A DNA stretch of 64,000 nucleotides, taken from contig NZ_JACNYK010000003.1 in NCBI RefSeq assembly GCF_014692505.1, positions 124,001 through 188,000 of the forward strand. The letters are read 5' to 3'. This document shows positions 8,248 to 17,412 of this stretch, piece after piece. This DNA comes from Sphingobacterium arenae. Its GTDB lineage: Bacteria > Bacteroidota > Bacteroidia > Sphingobacteriales > Sphingobacteriaceae. The number at the start of each line of letters is the position of its first letter. The first letter of the stretch is position 1. A program made the translations under genes and the position numbers. The notes below the pieces were generated by a model. The model was given only the letters and a program-made list of their open reading frames with translations. It was not told the DNA's origin and ran no database searches.

Positions 8248-8287
8248 AAATCCGTCTTACAGCTTAGCTGTAAGACGGATTTTGTTT
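8248..8287 (+). terminator. Rho-independent terminator after heme oxygenase
   Basis: A 16-bp perfect stem (8248-8263 with 8267-8282) around TTA is followed by a T-rich run. It separates the heme cluster from the glycogen operon. Confidence 0.85.
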
Positions 8288-8399
8288 TTAAATCATCTTT
8301 ATTGTCAAAGAAAGAATATGATCTTATCTGCTATTTTTTGAAAATTATTGTAACTTAAGACCAGCAAATTGAGTGATTAACAATATTAAACGATAGCAA

Positions 8400-10853
8400 A
8401 TGGCCGAATCCCCGAAAAAAGAAGACATAGTTACCGGGATATTAGAGGAGGAAACCCTAGATAATATCCAACACGTCAACAATCCGGTGCTCGACGTGCC
8501 TATAGTGGAAAAAAAATATCTGAACAGAATCCTTTCTTACAGCAAAAAAGGAAATGTATTTATATTTACAGATGGGAAAGCCAGTGTAGAAGTGAAAGTG
8601 TTTTCAGACGAAATAATCAGAGTTCGCCTAGCGCCGCACAGTTCGTTTTTGGATGACTTTTCGTATGCCATCAGAGAAGATATAAATTTGCATCCGACGT
8701 CTTTTTCCATTCTGGATCTAGACGATGCTTTTCTCGTCAAAACGAATGTAGTTGTATGTCGAGTACAAAAAGAAAACTTTCTGGTATCCTTTGAAAATAT
8801 GGAGGGTGAAGTAATGAATGCGGATTATAAGCCTATGCATTGGGAAGAAAATCCGGATTTTGGCGGATATTATGTGTATTGTACCAAGCATACGCCGGAA
8901 GATGAAGTATTTTTTGGTTTGGGCGATAAATCTGCAAATCTGAACTTGCGCGGACGTCGATACCAGAATTGGAACGCTGATACCTATGGATTTGGGTTCA
9001 ATCAGGACCCCTTATATAAAACGATTCCTTTCTACATAGGGGTTACGGGGGGAGACGCCTACGGTATTTTCTTCGATAATACGTTTAAAACCTATTTTGA
9101 TTTCGCGGCCGAGAAGAACGACCGTACCAGCTATTGGTCAGAAGGGGGGGAGCTGCAGTATTATTATATTCACGGTCCTCAAATCATTGACGTTGTAAAG
9201 CGTTATCACGAATTGACAGGCACGCATGATATGCCACCCCTATGGGCAATAGGATATCATCAATGCCGCTGGAGCTATTATCCTGAAGCAAATGTCCGTG
9301 AGGTTGCCAGCCAGTTCCGCAAACGTCAAATACCATGTGATGCTATTTACCTGGACATAGATTATATGGATGGTTATCGTTGTTTTACCTGGAATAAACG
9401 CTATTTTCCCAATCCGCGGAAAATGATTTCAGATCTAGCTGCTGATGGTTTTCGAACTGTTGTAATGATCGACCCCGGTATTAAGGTGGACGAGGATTAT
9501 TGGGTGTTCAACGAGGGCAAAGAAAACAAATATTTCTGCCGACGGGGAGACGATTACTTTATGGAAGGATATGTATGGCCGGGACGTTGTCAATTCCCGG
9601 ATTATACAAACCCTAAAGTGCGCCAGTGGTGGGGTACGTTGTATCGTGATCTGGTGGAAGATGGTGTAGCCGGTGTATGGAACGATATGAACGAGCCTGC
9701 GGTATTTGGACGCGGAACATTTCCGGACGACGTACGACATCATTTTGAAGGACTAAGGGGTTCTCATCGCAAGGCGCACAATATATATGGTATGCAGATG
9801 GTACGTTCTACCTATGATGGACTGAAAAAACTGCAAAAAAATAAACGTCCATTTACCATCACACGCGCGGCCTATGCTGGAACACAGCGCTATTCGTCGG
9901 TGTGGACCGGAGATAATATCGCAACGTGGGAGCATCTTAAGATCGGTGTGCTTCAATTACAACGCTTATCGGTCTCAGGACTTTCATTTTGCGGGACGGA
10001 TATCGGCGGTTTTACAGGAGAGCCTGACGGAGAACTTTATACCCGCTGGATGCAATTCGGTGTGTTCTCTCCGTTTATGCGTGTACATTCGGCAGGAGAC
10101 ACGCGCGATCGGGAACCTTGGAGCTTTGGTCCGGAATGGGAAGTCATCTGTAAAAAATTTATAGAACTTCGTTACAAACTATTGCCTTACATCTATACGG
10201 TATTTTGGAGACAGCACAAGTATCGCGAACCAATTTTGCGTCCAATTTCGTTGCTGGAACAGCATAAACCCGAAAATCTTCAACGCGAAGAAGAATTTGG
10301 GTTTGGACATAACATTCTTGTGTCGCCAGTTATACATCCTGGTCAACAGTCGAAGGTTTTGTACTTACCAGAGGGTGACTGGTATTATTATTTTGATCAT
10401 ACCCTATTTGTCGGAGGGCAAGAACATAAAGTGGAAACACGATTAGATGAAATGCCCATCTTCGTGCGTGCAGGAAGTGTTATTCCAGAATTTCCGGTGA
10501 TGCAATACACAATGGAAAAGAATATCGATGCATTAAAATTAAATATCTATTGGGGGAGTGGTCGATATGAGTCTCATGTTTATACAGATCACGGCGAAAC
10601 CTTTGCCTATGAACAAAGTGTATATAATGAAAAATATTTTATTGTGGAGGGTGAACAAAATAGCCTAACTATTGTACAACATATAGAAGGATTGTACCAC
10701 GAACGTTTTGATAGCTACAAAGTCTACTTTATCGGGCTTCCGTTTGATGCGCATCATGTGGAGGTAGATGGGGATATACACAAAATATTGATGGAGGAAG
10801 GAAAGCCGTATATTGAGGTTGAAAAGGAATTTAGACGGTTGACCATTTCATAA
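8400..10853 (+). CDS. Glycoside hydrolase family 31 alpha-glucosidase
   Basis: Retaining alpha-glucosidase that releases glucose from the non-reducing ends of alpha-glucans. The 817 residues show the GH31 layout: N-terminal beta-sandwich (about 70-270), TIM barrel (about 270-640) and C-terminal beta domains. The nucleophile is Asp429 in WNDMNEP, and the acid/base is Asp567 in HSAGDTRD. No signal peptide is visible, so it probably acts in the cytoplasm. It is the first gene of an operon with glgB (19-nt gap), glgA and glgC, which suggests a role in trimming or turnover of stored glycogen or malto-oligosaccharides. GH31 membership is firm; exact linkage preference is not known from sequence. 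Confidence 0.93.
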   Translation: MAESPKKEDIVTGILEEETLDNIQHVNNPVLDVPIVEKKYLNRILSYSKKGNVFIFTDGKASVEVKVFSDEIIRVRLAPHSSFLDDFSYAIREDINLHPTSFSILDLDDAFLVKTNVVVCRVQKENFLVSFENMEGEVMNADYKPMHWEENPDFGGYYVYCTKHTPEDEVFFGLGDKSANLNLRGRRYQNWNADTYGFGFNQDPLYKTIPFYIGVTGGDAYGIFFDNTFKTYFDFAAEKNDRTSYWSEGGELQYYYIHGPQIIDVVKRYHELTGTHDMPPLWAIGYHQCRWSYYPEANVREVASQFRKRQIPCDAIYLDIDYMDGYRCFTWNKRYFPNPRKMISDLAADGFRTVVMIDPGIKVDEDYWVFNEGKENKYFCRRGDDYFMEGYVWPGRCQFPDYTNPKVRQWWGTLYRDLVEDGVAGVWNDMNEPAVFGRGTFPDDVRHHFEGLRGSHRKAHNIYGMQMVRSTYDGLKKLQKNKRPFTITRAAYAGTQRYSSVWTGDNIATWEHLKIGVLQLQRLSVSGLSFCGTDIGGFTGEPDGELYTRWMQFGVFSPFMRVHSAGDTRDREPWSFGPEWEVICKKFIELRYKLLPYIYTVFWRQHKYREPILRPISLLEQHKPENLQREEEFGFGHNILVSPVIHPGQQSKVLYLPEGDWYYYFDHTLFVGGQEHKVETRLDEMPIFVRAGSVIPEFPVMQYTMEKNIDALKLNIYWGSGRYESHVYTDHGETFAYEQSVYNEKYFIVEGEQNSLTIVQHIEGLYHERFDSYKVYFIGLPFDAHHVEVDGDIHKILMEEGKPYIEVEKEFRRLTIS

Positions 10854-10872
10854 ATTATAAATGACTTAGATT

Positions 10873-12777
10873 ATGAAACAGACAGTAGAGGTATACTCGT
10901 TATTTACGGACTTTGATATCGGTTTGTTTCGCGCCGGAAGACATTTTAAGCTATACGAAAAGTTAGGCTCACGTACGGTAACCCTTAATGGTAAAGAGGG
11001 CGTGCATTTTTCCGTCTGGGCACCCAATGCAGCATCTGTTTCTGTAATCGGTAATTTCAATGGGTGGAATCCACATAGCCATCAATTGCATGTTCGATGG
11101 GACAGTAGTGGTATCTGGGAAGGGTTCATCGAAGGGTTGAAGTTAGGAGAGGTCTACAAATATCATATTCATTCGAATACGGGAGAACATCTGGAGAAGG
11201 CAGATCCGTTTGCATTGGTGAATGAACAACCCCCGCATACCGCGTCTATCGTTGGCACAACTTGGTATCAGTGGAACGATGAGGTTTGGATGCAGCAAAG
11301 GCGTACGTATAATGCGCTTGACAAACCTTTTGCCGTATACGAAATGCACATCGGTTCTTGGCTACGCGACCCGTCTGACCCAGAGCGTTTTCTGAGCTAT
11401 CGGGAGATTGCCGATAAGTTGGTGCCTTATCTTAAGGAAATGGGGTTCACGCACGTGGAATTTATGCCGGTGATGGAACACCCGTTTTATCCCTCTTGGG
11501 GGTATCAAATTACGGGGTATTTTGCGGCATCCTCCCGTTATGGGAGTCCACAGGATTTAATGCACCTTATCGAGAGCCTGCATAAAAATAATATTGGCGT
11601 TATCCTGGACTGGGTGCCTTCTCATTTTCCGGGAGACGCCCATGGCTTGTATAAGTTTGATGGTTCACATCTTTTCGAACATGAGGATCCTCGCAAAGGC
11701 TTCCATCCTGATTGGAAATCGTATATCTTCAATTATGGACGGAATGAAGTTCGCTCCTTCTTGATCTCGAATGCTTTTTTCTGGCTAGACAGATATCACA
11801 TTGATGGTTTACGCGTGGATGCAGTAGCATCTATGCTTTACCTCGATTATTCCCGCGATGAAGGGGAATGGATACCGAACGAATATGGCGGACGGGAAAA
11901 TCTGGAGGCTGTTCATTTCCTAAAGGAATTGAATGAAGCAGTGTATGCCCATTTTCCAGATGTACAGACGATCGCAGAGGAATCGACTTCTTGGTCCGGT
12001 GTAAGCAGACCAACGTTTGAAAATGGTCTAGGCTTTGGAATGAAATGGATGATGGGTTGGATGCACGATACGTTAAACTATTTTAAGGAAGATCCCATTA
12101 ACCGTCGTTATCATCACGACAAGATAACTTTTGGCACAGTATATAGCTTTCATGAGAACTTCATGCTGCCTTTATCGCACGATGAAGTGGTGCATGGCAA
12201 AAAATCTCTTATTTATAAGATGCCGGGGGATGAATGGCAAAAATTTGCCAATCTGCGCACGCTTTATCTATATATGTATACGTTTGTCGGGACCAAATTA
12301 TTGTTTATGGGCGGAGAATTTGGCCAAACCTCTGAATGGAATGTTAATCAGTCACTTGATTGGCATCTCACAGAATTTGCTCCCCACCGAGGTATACAAC
12401 AATTCGTAAAAGATCTCAATAGGCTATATCGGGCGGAGCCCGCTTTATATGAGCGATCGTTTAGCCCTGAAGGCTTTCAATGGATAGAGGTTGGAGATCA
12501 CGATAGCAGTGTATTTGCTTATCTACGTCGTGGAAGTACACCCGCTGATGATGTGTTGGTTGTTCTGAATATGACCCCTATGGTACGCGATTATCGCGTA
12601 GGTGTTCCTGCGGCAGGTTCTTGGGAGGTGATCCTCAATTCGGACGATGTTTCCTATTATGGAAGTGGCGTTCATCAGCATGCAGTACTTTCCGAAGAAA
12701 GGGAATGGATGGGCTACACAGAATCGATAACGCTTAAACTACCGCCTTTGGGTGGACTAATCCTTAAGCAAGTTTAA
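10873..12777 (+). CDS. glgB: 1,4-alpha-glucan branching enzyme GlgB
   Basis: Forms alpha-1,6 branches in glycogen by moving a cut alpha-1,4 chain. N-terminal CBM48 domain (about 35-125, VHFSVWAPNAASVSVIGNFNGW) followed by a GH13 barrel. The catalytic residues are in place: Asp316 in GLRVDAVASM, Glu369 in TIAEEST and Asp437 in LSHDEVVHGK. The 634-residue length fits the short form with one N-terminal module. It lies between the GH31 gene and glgA, with its stop only 1 nt from the glgA start, so it is co-translated with the glycogen operon. Confidence 0.96.
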   Translation: MKQTVEVYSLFTDFDIGLFRAGRHFKLYEKLGSRTVTLNGKEGVHFSVWAPNAASVSVIGNFNGWNPHSHQLHVRWDSSGIWEGFIEGLKLGEVYKYHIHSNTGEHLEKADPFALVNEQPPHTASIVGTTWYQWNDEVWMQQRRTYNALDKPFAVYEMHIGSWLRDPSDPERFLSYREIADKLVPYLKEMGFTHVEFMPVMEHPFYPSWGYQITGYFAASSRYGSPQDLMHLIESLHKNNIGVILDWVPSHFPGDAHGLYKFDGSHLFEHEDPRKGFHPDWKSYIFNYGRNEVRSFLISNAFFWLDRYHIDGLRVDAVASMLYLDYSRDEGEWIPNEYGGRENLEAVHFLKELNEAVYAHFPDVQTIAEESTSWSGVSRPTFENGLGFGMKWMMGWMHDTLNYFKEDPINRRYHHDKITFGTVYSFHENFMLPLSHDEVVHGKKSLIYKMPGDEWQKFANLRTLYLYMYTFVGTKLLFMGGEFGQTSEWNVNQSLDWHLTEFAPHRGIQQFVKDLNRLYRAEPALYERSFSPEGFQWIEVGDHDSSVFAYLRRGSTPADDVLVVLNMTPMVRDYRVGVPAAGSWEVILNSDDVSYYGSGVHQHAVLSEEREWMGYTESITLKLPPLGGLILKQV

Positions 12778-12778
12778 T

Positions 12779-14191
12779 ATGCACGTGATACATTTAAGTG
12801 TGGAGTGTTTCCCGTTGGCGAAAGTAGGCGGATTAGCTGATGTCGTAGGTGCATTACCGCGATATCAGCGTGAACTCGGTATCGATGCGTGGGTTGTCTG
12901 TCCGTATTACGATAGACCTTTTACCCGTGACGAGAACTTTTTGTCGATTGCTAAAGGCTCTTTTTTCCAAGGATCGGAAGAATTGCATTATGAGGTGTTG
13001 ACGGAAGCGACAGGTAGTTTAGGCTTTCCGCTCTACCTAATCCGTATACCAGGCAAGTTGGATAGACAGGAAGTATATTGTTATCCAGACGAAGCAGAGC
13101 AATGGATAGCGTTTCAACACGCCTTTTTACACTGGTTAAAGAACAGCCAGATTAAGCCAGATGTTATCAACTGTCACGATCATCATGTGGGGTTAATTCC
13201 ATTCCTGACGAAGCATGCTGATGATTTCACAGAATTTGAAAAGGTAAAAACCGTATTCACCGTTCATAATGGCCAGTATCAGGGTTGGATGAGTTGGAGC
13301 AAGGCGATTCTACTCCCCAGATTTGATACCTGGAAATGGGGTTTATTAGATTGGGATGGGCTTATCAACCCGCTGGCGGCAGCAATTAAATGTTGCGATG
13401 CTTTTACGACGGTAAGCGTGGGCTATCTCCAAGAATTATACGAGCAGGCGAATGGATTGGAAAGCTTATTCTCCTCGGAAGCAGCAAAAGGATACGGAAT
13501 TGTCAACGGTATAGACGATGTCTATTGGAATCCCGCAGCGGATAAATTGATTCCCTTCCATTACGATATCGAATCGAGTAAAAGCGGGAAATCAAAAAAT
13601 AAGAAAGCGTTTTGTGAAAAATATGGTTTGGATGAAACCTTGCCGCTATTAACGTATATCGGACGCTTTGCTACCGAAAAAGGAGCCGATTTACTGCCTC
13701 GAATTATCGTAGATATTTTTTCGAATCCTGATAATAAAATAAGTATATTTATCTTGGGTTCAGGCGATATGCAGGTTCAGACGGATATACAGACGTTGTT
13801 GGTGGCATATCCAAATCAATTAACCGCGTTCTTTGGCTATCATGAAGCATTGGCACACGAAGTGTATGCGGCGGCCGATATGATTTTGATGCCCTCTCGT
13901 GTGGAACCTTGTGGTTTGAACCAATTGTATGCCATGAAGTATGGCACTATTCCGATTGTCCGTGGAATAGGAGGGTTAAAAGATACCGTGCGGGATGTAA
14001 ACGAGAAGGATGGTTACGGTTTTGTCTTTCCGGATGCAACTACAGAAGACGCTGTTTCGACGATCGAACGTGCTTTAAGTTATATCGGACAGCAAGAACA
14101 GATGCAACGGGTTCGAAAAAAAGAAATGGAGTTAGACTTTTCTTGGGATAAATCTGCTCGGAAGTATATCAATTTGTATAGCCGATTATAA
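12779..14191 (+). CDS. glgA: Glycogen synthase GlgA (ADP-glucose type)
   Basis: Elongates glycogen by transferring glucose from ADP-glucose to a growing alpha-1,4 chain. GT5 family: the N-terminal KVGGLADVVGALP motif (Lys15) binds the nucleotide sugar, and RVEPCGLNQLYAMKYGTIP (Glu376) is the second Rossmann-domain signature. The 470-residue length is standard. It follows glgB after 1 nt and is 10 nt ahead of glgC, which makes its donor, so the operon holds the complete synthesis route from glucose-1-phosphate. Confidence 0.96.
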   Translation: MHVIHLSVECFPLAKVGGLADVVGALPRYQRELGIDAWVVCPYYDRPFTRDENFLSIAKGSFFQGSEELHYEVLTEATGSLGFPLYLIRIPGKLDRQEVYCYPDEAEQWIAFQHAFLHWLKNSQIKPDVINCHDHHVGLIPFLTKHADDFTEFEKVKTVFTVHNGQYQGWMSWSKAILLPRFDTWKWGLLDWDGLINPLAAAIKCCDAFTTVSVGYLQELYEQANGLESLFSSEAAKGYGIVNGIDDVYWNPAADKLIPFHYDIESSKSGKSKNKKAFCEKYGLDETLPLLTYIGRFATEKGADLLPRIIVDIFSNPDNKISIFILGSGDMQVQTDIQTLLVAYPNQLTAFFGYHEALAHEVYAAADMILMPSRVEPCGLNQLYAMKYGTIPIVRGIGGLKDTVRDVNEKDGYGFVFPDATTEDAVSTIERALSYIGQQEQMQRVRKKEMELDFSWDKSARKYINLYSRL

Positions 14192-14201
14192 ATTTTTTTG
14201 T

Positions 14202-15473
14202 ATGACACATAAAGTAGTATCGATTGTATTGGGTGGAGGACGCGGGACACGACTTTTCCCCCTAACAGAACAGCGCTCAAAACCAGCAGTCCCTATTGCG
14301 GGGAAGTATCGTTTGGTCGATATTCCCATCTCTAATTGTTTGAATTCCGGATATAACAGAATTTTTGTCTTGACGCAGTTCAATTCAGCGTCGTTAAATC
14401 AGCATATTAAGAATTCTTATAATTTCAGTGTTTTCAGTAAAGGTTTTGTAGACATCCTTGCCGCCGAACAAACCATCGAAGGTGATCGATGGTATGAGGG
14501 TACGGCGGATGCCGTACGCCGCACTCAGAAGTATCTCTATAATGTCGATTATGATTATATATTGATATTATCCGGGGATCAGCTTTACCAGATGGACTAT
14601 TCGTCCTTGATTGATTTTCACGTGGAGAATGGAGGAAATGTGACAATAGCTACGATTCCTGTCAATGCAAGTGATGCAACATCTTTCGGTATTTTGAAAG
14701 CAAATGAAGATAATGAAATTACCGCTTTTACGGAAAAGCCTGATAGTGAAGAGGTGCTAAAATGGTCGTCGGAAGTATCGGAAGATATGCAACGACGAGG
14801 AAGGGTTTACTTGGCTTCTATGGGAATTTATGTATTCTCCAAAAGCGTCTTGCGGGAGATCCTAACGGAGAATCCTGGAATGGATTTCGGTAAAGAGATT
14901 ATCCCTGATGCCATTGAGACTCAAAAGGTGTTGAGCTATCAGTTCGACGGCTATTGGACAGATATTGGAACTATCCGTTCGTTTTTTGATGCCAATATAG
15001 GGTTAACAGATGATGTGCCGGATTTCAACCTCTTTAATGAAACGGTTTATACCCGGGCTCGTATGCTTCCGCCCTCTAAGATTTCGGGTACAACACTGAA
15101 TCATACTATCGTGGCCGATGGTTGTATCTTGCATGGCGATAAATTAGAACGTTCAGTTATTGGTGTACGTTCGCGTATTGGAAAAGGGACGGTCATCAAA
15201 TCAACGTATATGATGGGCGGAGATCATTATGAAGATCTAGAAGAAGTCATTACTTTGGGCAGTACCCAACAGCCACCTCCAATAGGAGTAGGCGAGCGAT
15301 GCTATATTGAAAACGCTATTCTTGATAAAAATTGCCGAATTGGAAATGACGTTCGTATAAAAGGTGGAGTGCATTTACCCGATGGTGATTTCGTCACCCA
15401 TACTATACGAGACGGTATTGTCGTTATCAAGCGAGATGCCGTTATTTCGAACGGCGTAACCATCGGTTGCTAA
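14202..15473 (+). CDS. glgC: Glucose-1-phosphate adenylyltransferase GlgC
   Basis: Makes ADP-glucose from ATP and glucose-1-phosphate, the committed and usually allosterically controlled step of glycogen synthesis. The nucleotidyltransferase domain starts with LGGGRGTRLFPLTEQRSKPA (about 8-27) followed by GKYRLVDIPISN; the C-terminal part (about 290-423) has the left-handed beta-helix pattern with repeated hydrophobic hexads. The 423-residue length is normal. It ends the glycogen operon; I saw no hairpin terminator behind it before the next promoter at 15481. Confidence 0.96.
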   Translation: MTHKVVSIVLGGGRGTRLFPLTEQRSKPAVPIAGKYRLVDIPISNCLNSGYNRIFVLTQFNSASLNQHIKNSYNFSVFSKGFVDILAAEQTIEGDRWYEGTADAVRRTQKYLYNVDYDYILILSGDQLYQMDYSSLIDFHVENGGNVTIATIPVNASDATSFGILKANEDNEITAFTEKPDSEEVLKWSSEVSEDMQRRGRVYLASMGIYVFSKSVLREILTENPGMDFGKEIIPDAIETQKVLSYQFDGYWTDIGTIRSFFDANIGLTDDVPDFNLFNETVYTRARMLPPSKISGTTLNHTIVADGCILHGDKLERSVIGVRSRIGKGTVIKSTYMMGGDHYEDLEEVITLGSTQQPPPIGVGERCYIENAILDKNCRIGNDVRIKGGVHLPDGDFVTHTIRDGIVVIKRDAVISNGVTIGC

Positions 15474-15480
15474 TATAATT

Positions 15481-15521
15481 AAAAGATATTTTTGTCTTTT
15501 ATTGTTTCTTTTGTAGTTTTG
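15481..15521 (+). promoter_or_regulatory. Autoregulated promoter of the Rrf2 gene
   Basis: TTTG (15491-15494) and TAGTTTTG (15514-15521) match the Bacteroidota -33 and -7 boxes with the ideal 19-bp spacing. The inverted repeat AAAAGA-N8-TCTTTT (15481-15500) covers the -33 box, and the same repeat lies in front of hmp at 16002-16021. A repressor bound here would block the promoter, so this is a likely autoregulatory operator. The promoter position also rules out the GTG at 15521 as the start codon. Confidence 0.7.
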
Positions 15522-15547
15522 TGCTTAGAAACTATTTGGGTACACTG

Positions 15548-15985
15548 ATGGGATTTTTTTCTAAAACATGCGAATATGCTTTGAGAGCCGTGATGTATAT
15601 CGCCTCGCAGTCGAGTGATGGAAAAAAGGTAGGCATCAAAGAAGTTGCGGATAAGATCAATTCGCCCCTGCACTTTTTAGGAAAGATTCTGCAAAATCTA
15701 AGCAAAGAAGGATTGATTCAGTCTACGAAGGGCCCCCAAGGTGGATTTTATATTAATCCTGATGGATTAAAAAGACCTTTAGCTGACATCGTAATCGCTA
15801 TTGAAGGCACGCAGTTTCTGAATGGATGTGGTATGGGGTTGAGTTATTGCTCTCAAGAAAACCCCTGTCCGTTGCACGATGATTTTAAAGAAATTCGTGA
15901 TCGGCTCAATCTTATGCTGCACAAGACAACTATCGGACAGTTTAATGATAAGCTGATTCAAGGTGTCTTGACGTTAAACAAATGA
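15548..15985 (+). CDS. Rrf2 family Fe-S regulator, NsrR-like
   Basis: A 145-residue DNA-binding regulator. The N-terminal winged helix starts FSKTCEYALRAVMYIA, and GPQGGFYI is the family wing. Three cysteines (94, 101, 107) in CGMGLSYCSQENPCPLH match the cluster-binding segment of NsrR/IscR-type proteins. It sits just upstream of the nitric-oxide-detoxifying flavohemoglobin and shares an operator with it, so an NO-sensing repressor like NsrR is the best reading. IscR is less likely as no Fe-S assembly genes are nearby. The start at 15548 is chosen because the -7 box ends at 15521. Family is firm; NO sensing is inferred. Confidence 0.85.
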   Translation: MGFFSKTCEYALRAVMYIASQSSDGKKVGIKEVADKINSPLHFLGKILQNLSKEGLIQSTKGPQGGFYINPDGLKRPLADIVIAIEGTQFLNGCGMGLSYCSQENPCPLHDDFKEIRDRLNLMLHKTTIGQFNDKLIQGVLTLNK

Positions 15986-16001
15986 TTTTTTTTAACCCTA
16001 T

Positions 16002-16021
16002 AAAAGACATTTTTATCTTTT
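16002..16021 (+). promoter_or_regulatory. Rrf2/NsrR-type operator in front of hmp
   Basis: AAAAGA-CATTTTTA-TCTTTT has the same arms and spacing as the operator at 15481-15500. It overlaps TATCTTTT (16014-16021), a 7-of-8 match to the -7 box, and lies 18 nt before the hmp start codon, so binding should repress hmp. Confidence 0.65.
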
Positions 16022-16039
16022 ATTAAATATCATCATATC

Positions 16040-17248
16040 ATGACAACAGAACAAAAGCAGTTGATTTTAGGTACTGTACCTGTCTTGCGCGAACACGGTG
16101 TTGCGTTAACCTCTCACTTCTACCAACGCATGTTTACGCATAATCCCGAGTTGAAGCATATCTTCAATATGGGAAATCAAAAGAACAACAAACAACAGCA
16201 AGCATTGGCGATGGCGGTATTGGCTTATGCAGAGCATATCGAAGATCCATCGGCCTTGTTGCCCGTTGTAAATAGTATCGGACATAAGCATACGAGCCTG
16301 GATATTCGTCCAGAGCATTACGCAATCGTAGGCCAGCATCTCATTGCTTCTATCGGGGAAGTATTAGGAGATGCCGCTACACCGGAGTTGTTGGAGGCAT
16401 GGGCAGCAGCGTACACCCAGCTGGCGGGGCTGATGAGCGGACACGAGCAGAAACTGTATGACGTGCAAACTAACCAACGCGGTGGATGGAGCGGATGGAG
16501 ACCTTTTACAATTAAACGGAAAGTCCAAGAAAGTGAAGAAATCACCTCCTTCTATCTTTACCCGACCGATGGGGGTGAGGTATCTAAATATCTTCCGGGA
16601 CAGTATATCAGTTTACGTTTGTTCCTCCCGGAGCTTAATCTGCTTCAACCGCGTCAATATAGTATATCTTGTGCGCCAAATCATGAATATTACCGCATTT
16701 CGGTAAAACGCGAGCGGAAGCCACAGCATGCGGATGGCATGATCAGTAACCGGTTACACGATTATATCCATGAAGGCGACAACGTAGAACTAACAGCCCC
16801 GGCGGGAACATTTGTGCTGAAAGAGGAAGAATTTGCAGGCCCTAAAGTATTCATTAGCGGCGGCGTTGGGCAAACACCATTAATGGCGATGCTGGAAAGC
16901 CTAGTTTCGAAAGATCAATCTGGTTCGCCAATTACCTGGATACATGGTTGCCGGAGTGAGGCCGTACATGCATTTAAAGACCGTATTGCCGAACTAGGTG
17001 CTGTTAATAACCAGGTCAAGCGGCATATTTTTTACGAGAATGCACAAAGTGGATTGGATAATACACATCGCGGTATGGTCGATTTGGAGCAGATAGAAAA
17101 GGATGTCTTGCTGGACAATGCAGCGTATTATATCTGTGGTCCTTCTCCCTTTATTACCAAACATTACAATTACCTGCGGGAAAAAGGTGTGACGACGGAC
17201 GCCATACATTTTGAGGAATTTGGTCCGGCATCACTACAATTCAATTAA
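16040..17248 (+). CDS. hmp: Flavohemoglobin, nitric oxide dioxygenase
   Basis: Oxidises nitric oxide to nitrate with oxygen and NAD(P)H. The 402 residues hold a globin domain (about 1-140) with the proximal His84 in HKHTSLDI and PEHYAIVGQHL next to it, an FAD domain with RQYSIS (about 204-209), and an NAD domain with GGVGQTPLMAML (about 274-285). All parts of the full-length enzyme are present. It is preceded by the Rrf2 regulator gene and its operator, giving a compact NO-response unit, and followed by a clear terminator. Confidence 0.96.
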   Translation: MTTEQKQLILGTVPVLREHGVALTSHFYQRMFTHNPELKHIFNMGNQKNNKQQQALAMAVLAYAEHIEDPSALLPVVNSIGHKHTSLDIRPEHYAIVGQHLIASIGEVLGDAATPELLEAWAAAYTQLAGLMSGHEQKLYDVQTNQRGGWSGWRPFTIKRKVQESEEITSFYLYPTDGGEVSKYLPGQYISLRLFLPELNLLQPRQYSISCAPNHEYYRISVKRERKPQHADGMISNRLHDYIHEGDNVELTAPAGTFVLKEEEFAGPKVFISGGVGQTPLMAMLESLVSKDQSGSPITWIHGCRSEAVHAFKDRIAELGAVNNQVKRHIFYENAQSGLDNTHRGMVDLEQIEKDVLLDNAAYYICGPSPFITKHYNYLREKGVTTDAIHFEEFGPASLQFN

Positions 17249-17259
17249 TAACCAGTAAG

Positions 17260-17290
17260 AGCTTTCCGGTCTATTCGGAAAGCTTTTTTC
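17260..17290 (+). terminator. Rho-independent terminator after hmp
   Basis: AGCTTTCCG (17260-17268) and CGGAAAGCT (17276-17284) form a perfect 9-bp stem followed by six T. Confidence 0.9.
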
Positions 17291-17412
17291 AAATAGATGT
17301 GGCAGTATTCTATATTTATTACGTCCTTTGTCGGAAAGGATATTTTTTGTCAAGAATGGCGTATGCGTTCTTATGTTTTGACAAAATCAATCATATAGAA
17401 AAGAAGAGATAA

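Noticed and set aside
15521..15547. GTG at 15521 as the start of the Rrf2 regulator
   Set aside because: It sits on the last base of the -7 box; the ATG at 15548 gives the normal family N-terminus.
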